DNA from: CALBTQ01 sp036743315
GTDB lineage: Bacteria; Lernaellota; Lernaellaia; Lernaellales; Lernaellaceae
Length of the DNA: 10,359 nucleotides
Direction: 5' to 3'
NCBI GenBank assembly: GCA_036743315.1
Contig: DAINPV010000123.1
Span: 1 to 10,359 of the forward strand
A model generated the notes under the pieces. The model was given only the letters and a program-made list of their open reading frames with translations, was not told the origin of the DNA and ran no database searches. This document shows, in pieces, positions 1 to 5,708 of the stretch (positions are counted from its first letter, which is position 1; the number at the start of each line of letters is the position of its first letter). The position numbers and the translations under genes are program-made.

Positions 1-1406
1 GATTCGGTCTGCACCTCGACGTTGGGTACGCGTCGCAAGCCTTGCCTGATAAAGTCCAGCCGTTTTTTCAATTTCTGCGGATCGCCGAAGGCATGCCATT
101 GGAACGGCGTGTGCGGTTTGGGGATAAACGGATTGACGCTGATCGTCAGCTTCCCTGCACGCCCGTGAACCTTCCATTGTTCCATCGCCGCCTCGCGAGC
201 GCGCTTGACCAACTCGACCAGCGCGGTGAGATCCTCCGGCTCCTCGGTCGGCAGCCCGACGAGGAAGTACATTTTAATGTTGCGAATACCCGCGGCGACG
301 GCCCGGTTCACTTCGGCGAGAATCTTCTCGTCGCTCACCGGTTTGTTGACCACCCGCCGTAGACGCTCCGAGCCCGCTTCGGGCGCCACCGCCACCGAGG
401 CTAACTTTCCCCGTTTCAACGTTTGCCACTGCGTTTCATTCAGACTGCCCAGGCGCAACGACGAAAGCGTCACGCGCTCATGTTCGGCCAGCGCCAGCCA
501 GGCGTCCAATTGCGGGTGCGCCGACACGTTCGCCCCGACCAACCCCAGTGTTTGTTGCCCCAGATCGGGCAGGGGTGGGCGTGGCGGTTTCGCCGGTCGG
601 TAGGGCAGAAAGAGATGCCCGGCGGCGCAAAAACGACAACGCTGCGTACAGCCGCGTCCGGTTTCCAAAAGCAGGGCATCACCGAAGGCGGCTTCGGGAG
701 CGCGCAAGTGCGTACGCGTCTGCAGTGGATCGACGATTTTTTCCTTGGGAATTTTTACCTGCGCCGGAAATCCGTGTTGCGCTTGCACCCCGAGAAACGC
801 ACCGTTCGCGGCGTATCGCGGTTCGTAGCAACGGCCGACATAGGCGCCGGGCACGCCGGCCAGTCCGTGCAGAAAATCATCGCGCACAGCCGGATCGTTC
901 TCCCGCATGTAGGCCAAGAACGGGCCAAGTGCGGCTTGTCCTTCGCCCAACAGACAGACATCGGCGAAGGCGGCGGTCGGCTCGGGATTGAGCATCGTCG
1001 CCACGCCGCCGACCACGATCAACGGATGATGCGCGCCACGTTCTTCCGCCAGTTGCGGCAAACCGGCCAGGCGCAACAGACCCGCGAGCCTAACCAGATC
1101 GTTTTCGAAGGAGAGGGAAACGAACCACACAGCGGTCTGCGCGGCTGGACGATCGCTGTCGATGCCGGTCAACGTCTCCACTTGCGTTTCGGCGAGCAAG
1201 GCGACTTCGGGCCAGACCAGGCGATCCACTGTCAGCCCAGCACCGCCCAGTGCGTGGATCAACCACTGGTAGCCCAGATTGGCCATCGCCACATAGTAAG
1301 GACCGGGGTACACCGCACAGACGCGCAACGCTCCCTTGACCGACGGTTTTTCCCCCGTTTCGGCGTTGCGCCAAGCGTTGTGCTGTTTTTGCGTTTTACG
1401 GCCCAT
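1..1406 (-). CDS. B12-binding-type radical SAM protein, 3' end beyond window
   Basis: The frame is open from an ATG at 1406 to the left edge, giving 468 residues without a stop. Residues 28-160 resemble the N-terminal cobalamin-binding-like (Rossmann) region of COG1032/TIGR03960-type proteins: YPGPYYVAMANLGYQ, SLSFENDL, and VVGGVATMLNPEP followed by LLGEG. The radical SAM core follows, with the cluster motif CTQRCRFC (Cys253, Cys257, Cys260; CX3CX2C) that holds the [4Fe-4S] cluster cleaving S-adenosylmethionine. Later core motifs are VAPEAGSERLRRVVNK (340-355), IKMYFLVGLPTEE (377-389) and VNPFIPKPHTPFQW (424-437). No DxHxxG cobalamin ligand motif is visible. No strong Shine-Dalgarno precedes the ATG; an in-frame TTG lies three codons upstream. 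It follows the lipoprotein gene by 44 bases on the same strand and may be cotranscribed. The substrate is unknown. Family assignment is firm; the subfamily is inferred from memory of its motifs. Confidence 0.9.
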   Translation of the reverse strand, partial: MGRKTQKQHNAWRNAETGEKPSVKGALRVCAVYPGPYYVAMANLGYQWLIHALGGAGLTVDRLVWPEVALLAETQVETLTGIDSDRPAAQTAVWFVSLSFENDLVRLAGLLRLAGLPQLAEERGAHHPLIVVGGVATMLNPEPTAAFADVCLLGEGQAALGPFLAYMRENDPAVRDDFLHGLAGVPGAYVGRCYEPRYAANGAFLGVQAQHGFPAQVKIPKEKIVDPLQTRTHLRAPEAAFGDALLLETGRGCTQRCRFCAAGHLFLPYRPAKPPRPPLPDLGQQTLGLVGANVSAHPQLDAWLALAEHERVTLSSLRLGSLNETQWQTLKRGKLASVAVAPEAGSERLRRVVNKPVSDEKILAEVNRAVAAGIRNIKMYFLVGLPTEEPEDLTALVELVKRAREAAMEQWKVHGRAGKLTISVNPFIPKPHTPFQWHAFGDPQKLKKRLDFIRQGLRRVPNVEVQTE

Positions 1407-1450
1407 CGGCGGCAAGGTAGCAACAAAGCGCGCGGCAGGCAACTGACCGC

Positions 1451-2272
1451 TTACAACTTATTCAAATAGTGAATGCAGTTGACCAGCAACAAAGCACCCG
1501 TGTTAGTCAAGGAGGAAGGCGTCATTTCGAAGCCCCAATAGATCGCTTTGTTTTCCTTGACGATCGCGGCGTAATCGGAGCCGAGAATCCGCTCGGCCAG
1601 CATGGTCGCGCCGGCCGGCGCAGGCAGGAAGTCATGGTACAGCAACTGCAAAGACGGGCTGAAAAGGGTCAGCCGGTCGCCGTCGGCGACACCCAGGTTG
1701 TTAGGTTTGGTGTAAATGGAATGCGTGCTGTTGACCACGTCGATCGAGGTGGAGAACAGGTCGATTTCACCACCGGTCCAACCGACCGTATACCCCAAGT
1801 TGTCGAACAGGATTCCTCCGCCGTAAAACACGCCGAGCATCGGTAGATCGACTCCGGCCATACGATCCACAGCATCGGCATCATACCATGTAGTGCTGGT
1901 ATCGATTAAAATGACATCGATATCGGTGAAGTCGCCGATGGTCACGTAGTCCTCGGGCATTTCGAACGAGTCAATGCCGTAGTAGTATAAAATATCGGCG
2001 TAGTCGGTCAGATAGTCCACGTTATCATGGATGATCAGCAGATTGATCCGGTCGTCGTCATCGTCGTCCGCGGTATCGTCGTCGCTGGTGTCGTCATCAA
2101 TGGTGTCGTCGTCGGCCGTGTCGTCGTCATCGTCGCCTGAATCCAGACCGCCGATGCCGCCGGGGTAATCGTCGAGAATCGTATCGTCGTCATCGTCGTT
2201 CTGGCAGCCAAGGGCAAGCGCAACCATGGACGAAACCAGAATCAACAGGATGCCGAAAAAGCGAATGTTCAT
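1451..2272 (-). CDS. Lipoprotein with Asp-rich stalk and amidotransferase-like domain
   Basis: This gene encodes a 273-residue predicted lipoprotein. Residues 1-22 form a signal peptide (MNIRFF, then a hydrophobic stretch) ending in ALG-Cys23, the likely lipidated residue; Leu at -2 makes the lipobox slightly atypical. Residues 26-74 are an acidic, low-complexity linker: five Asp, a short Gly-rich patch, then D5-TA-D3-TI-D3-TS-D3-TA-D6. Residues 75-273 form a globular domain with alternating hydrophobic strands (INLLIIHDN, DIDVILIDTS, LPMLGVFYGGG) and an ending AIYWGFEMTPSSLTNTG. This looks like the flavodoxin-like fold of class I glutamine amidotransferase/ThuA-like proteins, but no catalytic Cys-His-Glu is evident; a sensing or binding role is a guess. 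The ATG at 2272 was preferred over an in-frame ATG at 2380 because it has an ideal ribosome site (AAGGAGG, 2278-2284) and leads straight into the signal peptide. No specific function is recognised. Confidence 0.88.
   Translation of the reverse strand: MNIRFFGILLILVSSMVALALGCQNDDDDDTILDDYPGGIGGLDSGDDDDDTADDDTIDDDTSDDDTADDDDDDRINLLIIHDNVDYLTDYADILYYYGIDSFEMPEDYVTIGDFTDIDVILIDTSTTWYDADAVDRMAGVDLPMLGVFYGGGILFDNLGYTVGWTGGEIDLFSTSIDVVNSTHSIYTKPNNLGVADGDRLTLFSPSLQLLYHDFLPAPAGATMLAERILGSDYAAIVKENKAIYWGFEMTPSSLTNTGALLLVNCIHYLNKL
2051..2197 (-). repeat. GAC/GAT triplet-rich tract encoding Asp runs
   Basis: On the coding strand, positions 2197-2183 and 2134-2051 are imperfect GAC/GAT triplet repeats broken by ACC, GCG-type and other codons, giving Asp runs of three to six. 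The tract lies inside the lipoprotein and codes for its stalk. GAC and GAT alternate, so the run is kept at the protein level and is not a perfect DNA microsatellite, though it could still change length by slippage in units of three bases. Confidence 0.85.
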
Positions 2273-2277
2273 CCTCG

Positions 2278-2284
2278 CCTCCTT
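2278..2284 (-). promoter_or_regulatory. Ribosome binding site fixing the lipoprotein start
   Basis: AAGGAGG on the minus strand sits five bases upstream of the ATG at 2272. It is a near-perfect Shine-Dalgarno and decides this start over the longer open frame reaching 2380. Confidence 0.85.
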
Positions 2285-2296
2285 CTTGCTTTCAAT

Positions 2297-2325
2297 ATTA
2301 TACCGCAAGTCGCACATTTCAATAA
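2297..2325 (-). promoter_or_regulatory. Candidate sigma-70-like promoter for the lipoprotein gene
   Basis: A perfect TATAAT lies on the minus strand at 2302-2297, which would start transcription near 2290 and leave a leader of about 18 bases before the ATG at 2272. The -35 element is weak: TTATTG (2325-2320) at 17-base spacing, or a better match TTGAAA (2322-2317) but only 14 bases away. Position and -10 quality support it; the -35 does not. Confidence 0.45.
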
Positions 2326-2329
2326 GCCT

Positions 2330-2358
2330 TTGAGTTTCTACTTGATTTTCCTCATTAT
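2330..2358 (+). promoter_or_regulatory. Candidate sigma-70-like promoter for the hydrolase gene
   Basis: TTGAGT (2330-2335) is separated by 17 bases from CATTAT (2353-2358); each hexamer matches the consensus at four of six positions. Transcription would start near 2365 and give a leader of roughly 88 bases. It overlaps or abuts the opposing candidate promoter at 2297-2325, so the two genes would be fired divergently from one short region. Confidence 0.33.
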
Positions 2359-2441
2359 TGCCGATAGCGTGAAAAATCATTCACCCGGCGACTTTGATCA
2401 TGTGTCTGCGCGCAACGATCCCTGCGCGAAAAGTGCAAGGC

Positions 2442-2448
2442 GGGGAGG
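2442..2448 (+). promoter_or_regulatory. Ribosome binding site fixing the hydrolase start
   Basis: GGGGAGG sits four bases before the ATG at 2453. An earlier in-frame ATG at 2330 overlaps the -35 of the candidate promoter and would add 41 residues unlike any hydrolase N-terminus, so the start at 2453 is preferred. Confidence 0.75.
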
Positions 2449-2452
2449 CAGG

Positions 2453-3343
2453 ATGAGGGCGATTCGAGAAAATCGGGTTATCGGTGCGGACGGCGTACCC
2501 ATTTGGTACCGGGCGATCGGCGAAGGGCCGGCAATCGTCTGTTGCAACGGCGTGGGCGTTTCCACGTTCTTTTGGCATTACCTGGCCGAGTACTACGGCG
2601 ATACGCACAAAGTCGTTGTCTGGGATTATCGCGGTCACGGCGAAAGCGGTCTGCCCAACGACTTCGACAACTGGACGATGGAAAAAAACATCACCGATCT
2701 AACGGCGGTGATGGACGATGCGGACATCGAGCGAGCCGTGCTGGTCGGTCACTCGATGGGCTGTCAGGTCGTTCTCGAAGCTTGGCGTCACATTCCCGAA
2801 CGAATTGCCGCCTTGATTCCCATGCTCGGCGCCGCCGGGCATCCGGTGAAAACTTTTTTCAATACGGAATTGTCCGAGTACGTTTTCAAGTTCGGTTATT
2901 ACTTCGGGATGAACCACACCGGCATCACGCAGCGGGTGAAGCATTTCATCTCCGGTTTAAATCTCTCGTACCATGTGGCGCGGTTGATCGTTATCGATCC
3001 CCAATTCGCCAGCAAGGAAGATTTTAAACCGTATTTCGAGCATTTCGGGCGGATCGATCCGCGCGCATTTTTCGCTATGGCCGCGGCGATGGCCGAACAT
3101 TCCGCCGTCGATCTGCTGCCTGAAATCAACGTCCCCGTGTTGGTCGTCGGCGGCGAGCAAGATGTCTTTACCCCCTATTTCTTGACCGAACAAATGTTGC
3201 GCTCGATTCCCGGTGCGGAATTGCTGCAAATTAAGCGCGGTTCTCATGCGGCTCTGATCGAACAACCGCAATTGATCAACCTGCGTCTGGAAAAATTTTT
3301 TCGCGAGCGATTGCCCGAATGGGACCGAAAAGTTGGAAGTTGA
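2453..3343 (+). CDS. Alpha/beta hydrolase fold protein
   Basis: This gene encodes a 296-residue alpha/beta hydrolase, the usual length for single-domain members, with no signal peptide, so probably cytoplasmic. In order: an N-terminal strand pair (DGVPIWYRAIGEGPAIVCCNG), an oxyanion-hole region where NG (Asn32-Gly33) replaces the usual HG, the strand motif VVVWDYRGHGES (55-65), and the nucleophile elbow GHSMG with Ser101. A helical cap spans about 130-215 and is rich in aromatic residues. The acid is Asp237 (VVGGEQDVFTP) and the catalytic base His265 (GSHAALIEQP). The triad is therefore complete and the enzyme should be active. The layout resembles ester hydrolases, C-C hydrolases and non-heme haloperoxidase-like members of the superfamily, but the substrate cannot be read from sequence. 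It stands alone: divergent from the lipoprotein and 112 bases from the next gene. Confidence 0.93.
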   Translation: MRAIRENRVIGADGVPIWYRAIGEGPAIVCCNGVGVSTFFWHYLAEYYGDTHKVVVWDYRGHGESGLPNDFDNWTMEKNITDLTAVMDDADIERAVLVGHSMGCQVVLEAWRHIPERIAALIPMLGAAGHPVKTFFNTELSEYVFKFGYYFGMNHTGITQRVKHFISGLNLSYHVARLIVIDPQFASKEDFKPYFEHFGRIDPRAFFAMAAAMAEHSAVDLLPEINVPVLVVGGEQDVFTPYFLTEQMLRSIPGAELLQIKRGSHAALIEQPQLINLRLEKFFRERLPEWDRKVGS

Positions 3344-3405
3344 CATTAAACCGCGCGCATCGGTAGGATAAATAAGAGGTGGAGGGCTTTCCCCAACCCT
3401 CAGGT

Positions 3406-3434
3406 TTGAGTGCGTAACGCACGTGCATTAAATT
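3406..3434 (+). promoter_or_regulatory. Candidate promoter with palindrome in its spacer
   Basis: TTGAGT (3406-3411), 17 bases, then TAAATT (3429-3434; four of six matches) would start transcription near 3441, about 15 bases before the ATG at 3456. The spacer holds the inverted repeat GTGCG-TAA-CGCAC (3410-3422), placed where a repressor or activator could bind. A GGGAG ribosome site follows at 3445-3449. The whole assignment rests on pattern matching. Confidence 0.35.
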
Positions 3435-3455
3435 GTTTTCAATTGGGAGCGGCGC

Positions 3456-5099
3456 ATGGCTGAATCGCCGGCGAAGGAAAGTTATGTAAAGGGATCGCTA
3501 ACGCAGGTTCCTTTTCCCAAAGTTCTCAACTTCATCAATCAGGCGGGCAAAACGGGCATCCTGGCGCTCAGTCACGGCAAGCGCAAGGTGCATATCCATT
3601 GCGACCGCGGTGAAATTGTCTATGTGACCAGTTCGTACTTTCCGGATTTAACCTTGGGCGAGTTTTTGCTCAAGGATAAAAAGATCACCATGCAGGTCCA
3701 AGAAGAATCGATCGATAAAGCCAAAGCGTCCAAAATCAAACAGGGTGCCTACCTGGTCGAACGCGGCTACCTGTCGCCGCACGATCTCTATGAAGCGCTC
3801 AATACCCAAGTCACCGAAAAACTATTTAAACTATTTACCTGGGGCGAAGGCGATTTCTTCTTCCGCGAAGGCGAGATCGTCCTTGAAGAACATCGCATTC
3901 TCAATATTTCATTTCCCAATTTGTTGTATCGCGGCATTCGGTCTTACATGCCGATGAATCGGTCGCCGGTCGAATTCCGTGGCCGCAAGGAAAGTCCATT
4001 GGCCAAGCGGTTGGCCGGCCGTTATAAAATTGAAGACCTGCGCCTCGGGCCGACGGAGACGCGTATTTACAACCTGATCAACGGCCAGCGCACATTGCGC
4101 CAGATCGTTTCCCTGGCCAATATGAACAAGCGCGCCGCCTATAAGGTTCTTTATGGATTGTATCTACTCGAATTGATCGGCTTCCCCGAAGCGACCAAAA
4201 CCGACGAATTCAAACTTCAGACGAAAAAAAGCAAGCCGACGAAGAAAGAGAAGGATGGATTCGAAGTCAGCATTTCCGATGACCTCATCAAAGAGGCGAT
4301 GCAGAGCGTCGATCGCATTAAGCAGGAAGTGGCCGACTTGGACGATGAAGCCGAAATCTCAATTGAGATGCTGGCCGAACAAACCCGCGCCCGCGCGAAA
4401 CGCGCCAAACCGGTCAGCGAAGCCGATGAATTCGCCGCCAAAGTGGACGAAACGCTGGGCGGCGGCGCTTCGGCCAAATCCGCACCGAAACCGACGTTTG
4501 CGCCAGAACCGGAAAAGACAGCCGACCTGGGCGGTTCGCCCGAACGTGATCCGTTCGATGTTGCCGGCGACGATGACTTCGGCGGCGACGATCTCTCCAT
4601 GGAACCGGAAAGCGACGCCGGCCTGGGCGAGGAAGAGAGTGGGTGGGAATCCGAGGAACTCGGCAGCGACAGCGGTTTCGGCGAACCGGAGGATGAAGAA
4701 CCTGCCGAAGAATATTTTATGGATATCGAGGATTACACCAATCCGGAAGATCTGATCAAGCAGGCCACATTCCTGATTGATGAGGAACGGTGGGGCGACG
4801 CGGCGCGCTTCATGCAAAAGGCGATCGAACTGGATGAAAGCAACCCGGATTCCTATGCCTTGTTAGGTTGGTGCCAATTCAATGAGCAAGGCGGAGTGGA
4901 TATCACCAAGGCTGAGGCAACCATCAAAAAGGGATTGCGCCTGGATTCGACGCGTTATATGCCCTATTTATACTTGGGCAAACTATACGCCGCCGCCAAC
5001 CAAAATGAATTTGCCGAACTGCATTTTGTTAAAGCATTGGAACTCAATGTTGAATGCAGCGAAGCGAAAGAAGAGATCAAACGCATCTACAGTCGTTAA
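3456..5099 (+). CDS. DUF4388 (PATAN-like) protein with acidic linker and C-terminal TPR
   Basis: This gene encodes a 547-residue soluble protein. Residues 10-150 match the DUF4388/PATAN style domain: VKGSLTQVPFPKVLNFINQAGK, TGILALSHGKRKVHIHCDRGEI, then FLLKDKKIT and ALNTQVTEKLFKLFTWGEGDFFF. Residues 198-245 look like a winged-helix-type module (RIYNLINGQRTLRQIV, then KVLYGLYLLELIGF), the usual companion in deltaproteobacterial DUF4388 proteins. Residues 255-425 are a charged linker, Lys-rich at 255-268, probably helical at 275-330, and strongly acidic at 365-428. Residues 430-545 carry TPR-like helical pairs (WGDAARFMQKAIELDESNPDSY; YLYLGKLYAAANQNEFAEL). DUF4388 proteins are associated with gliding, gene regulation and two-component signalling; here a scaffolding or signalling adaptor role is inferred. 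GGGAG at 3445-3449 supports the ATG. Confidence 0.9.
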   Translation: MAESPAKESYVKGSLTQVPFPKVLNFINQAGKTGILALSHGKRKVHIHCDRGEIVYVTSSYFPDLTLGEFLLKDKKITMQVQEESIDKAKASKIKQGAYLVERGYLSPHDLYEALNTQVTEKLFKLFTWGEGDFFFREGEIVLEEHRILNISFPNLLYRGIRSYMPMNRSPVEFRGRKESPLAKRLAGRYKIEDLRLGPTETRIYNLINGQRTLRQIVSLANMNKRAAYKVLYGLYLLELIGFPEATKTDEFKLQTKKSKPTKKEKDGFEVSISDDLIKEAMQSVDRIKQEVADLDDEAEISIEMLAEQTRARAKRAKPVSEADEFAAKVDETLGGGASAKSAPKPTFAPEPEKTADLGGSPERDPFDVAGDDDFGGDDLSMEPESDAGLGEEESGWESEELGSDSGFGEPEDEEPAEEYFMDIEDYTNPEDLIKQATFLIDEERWGDAARFMQKAIELDESNPDSYALLGWCQFNEQGGVDITKAEATIKKGLRLDSTRYMPYLYLGKLYAAANQNEFAELHFVKALELNVECSEAKEEIKRIYSR

Positions 5100-5162
5100 A
5101 TATAAAGATAATTTCTACTTTCTCTTTCCATGACGGGCTGTAAGCACCGACGTAAATTCCTG

Positions 5163-5191
5163 TTTTCGAATGATATCGATTCGAGTATAAT
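5163..5191 (+). promoter_or_regulatory. Candidate promoter with inverted repeat between -35 and -10
   Basis: A perfect TATAAT lies at 5186-5191; 17 bases upstream is a poor -35 (TTTTCG, 5163-5168). The spacer is nearly filled by the inverted repeat TCGAAT-GATATCG-ATTCGA (5166-5184), a typical operator placement. Transcription would begin near 5198, about 30 bases before the ATG at 5228. The rest of the 128-base gap shows no convincing terminator for the upstream gene. Confidence 0.42.
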
Positions 5192-5227
5192 TGCCGGGAA
5201 TTTCCTGTTCGATCTGAAGAGAGAGAT

Positions 5228-5590
5228 ATGGGCGATATCCCGGGCACTTACGATAAACTGCGCGAGCGGCGTGAGCGATCGATTCGATATTTTGGCATCT
5301 GCCTGTTGATCATCGTAATCGGGCTGCTGAGCATCCTAGCTGTTCCGCGTTGGCAAATCGTGCTTATCCTGCTGTTGGCGCCCACCTTTGTCGGCGGCTA
5401 CGCCGTGGGTTCCTACATGCGCAATTTGTCGGTAGAGATCCTCTCCGACAAAGGATACGAACATGAGGACGCCGATTTATGGTCGCTGGTCGGCGGAATT
5501 TTCGGCGGAATTTTCGGTACGATATCGCTCGCCGGTATGCAATTGCTTTTCGTCATGTTGCTGATCAGCATGGGGTCGCTTAAATTCTAA
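5228..5590 (+). CDS. Small predicted integral membrane protein
   Basis: This gene encodes a 120-residue protein that I do not recognise as a named family. A positively charged N-terminus (KLRERRERSIR, 10-20) precedes a first membrane segment at about 21-39. A second spans about 42-63, followed by a polar loop (64-84, with Glu, Asp and His), then a long Gly-rich hydrophobic stretch at 86-116 that could form one bent or two short segments (GGIFGGIFG, then LLFVMLLISMG). By the positive-inside rule the N-terminus should be cytoplasmic. The ribosome site is only a weak GAGAG stretch just before the ATG. It sits between two unrelated genes with its own candidate promoter. The composition and full-length frame support a real gene; its role is unknown. 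Confidence 0.75.
   Translation: MGDIPGTYDKLRERRERSIRYFGICLLIIVIGLLSILAVPRWQIVLILLLAPTFVGGYAVGSYMRNLSVEILSDKGYEHEDADLWSLVGGIFGGIFGTISLAGMQLLFVMLLISMGSLKF
5491..5514 (+). repeat. Tandem duplication of a 12-base unit
   Basis: CGGCGGAATTTT occurs twice head to tail (5491-5502 and 5503-5514) inside the membrane protein gene. It encodes the repeated Gly-Gly-Ile-Phe of the third hydrophobic stretch and keeps the frame. The two copies are identical, consistent with a recent in-frame duplication. Confidence 0.85.
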
Positions 5591-5644
5591 CCTGCCATCG
5601 CCTTCCGATAATATAACTTGTCGTTTTTGCGTTTGTTTTGTGTG

Positions 5645-5673
5645 TTGACTTCCGTTTGGTTCGGAATTAATCT
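5645..5673 (+). promoter_or_regulatory. Candidate sigma-70-like promoter for rocD
   Basis: TTGACT (5645-5650; five of six matches) is 17 bases from TAATCT (5668-5673; three of six). Transcription would start near 5680, about 29 bases before the ATG. A short inverted repeat, TTCGG and CCGAA (5660-5664, 5677-5681), flanks the -10. The T-rich stretch just upstream (about 5626-5640) has no stem before it, so no terminator is called. Confidence 0.38.
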
Positions 5674-5696
5674 CAGCCGAATTTCGACGTTTCTCT

Positions 5697-5701
5697 GGAG
5701 G
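5697..5701 (+). promoter_or_regulatory. Ribosome binding site fixing the rocD start
   Basis: GGAGG lies seven bases before the ATG at 5709. A TTG two codons earlier is in frame but too close to this site, so the ATG is chosen. Confidence 0.8.
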
Positions 5702-5708
5702 TTTGGCA

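Noticed and set aside
423..1469. Long plus-strand open frame of 348 codons across the radical SAM gene
   Set aside because: It lies antisense to a gene with clear radical SAM motifs, has no ribosome site or recognisable domain, and its Arg/Gln/His-rich composition is typical of a shadow frame in GC-rich DNA.
2051..2197. Triplet-rich tract as a CRISPR array or non-coding satellite
   Set aside because: Units are three bases, there are no spacers, and the tract is in frame within a lipoprotein with signal peptide and ribosome site.
2273..2380. Longer lipoprotein start at 2380
   Set aside because: It would place 36 polar residues before the signal peptide and bypass the AAGGAGG site at 2278-2284.
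3382..3401. GAGGG/CCCTC stem as a terminator for the hydrolase gene
   Set aside because: Only five pairs with a ten-base loop and no following T-run.
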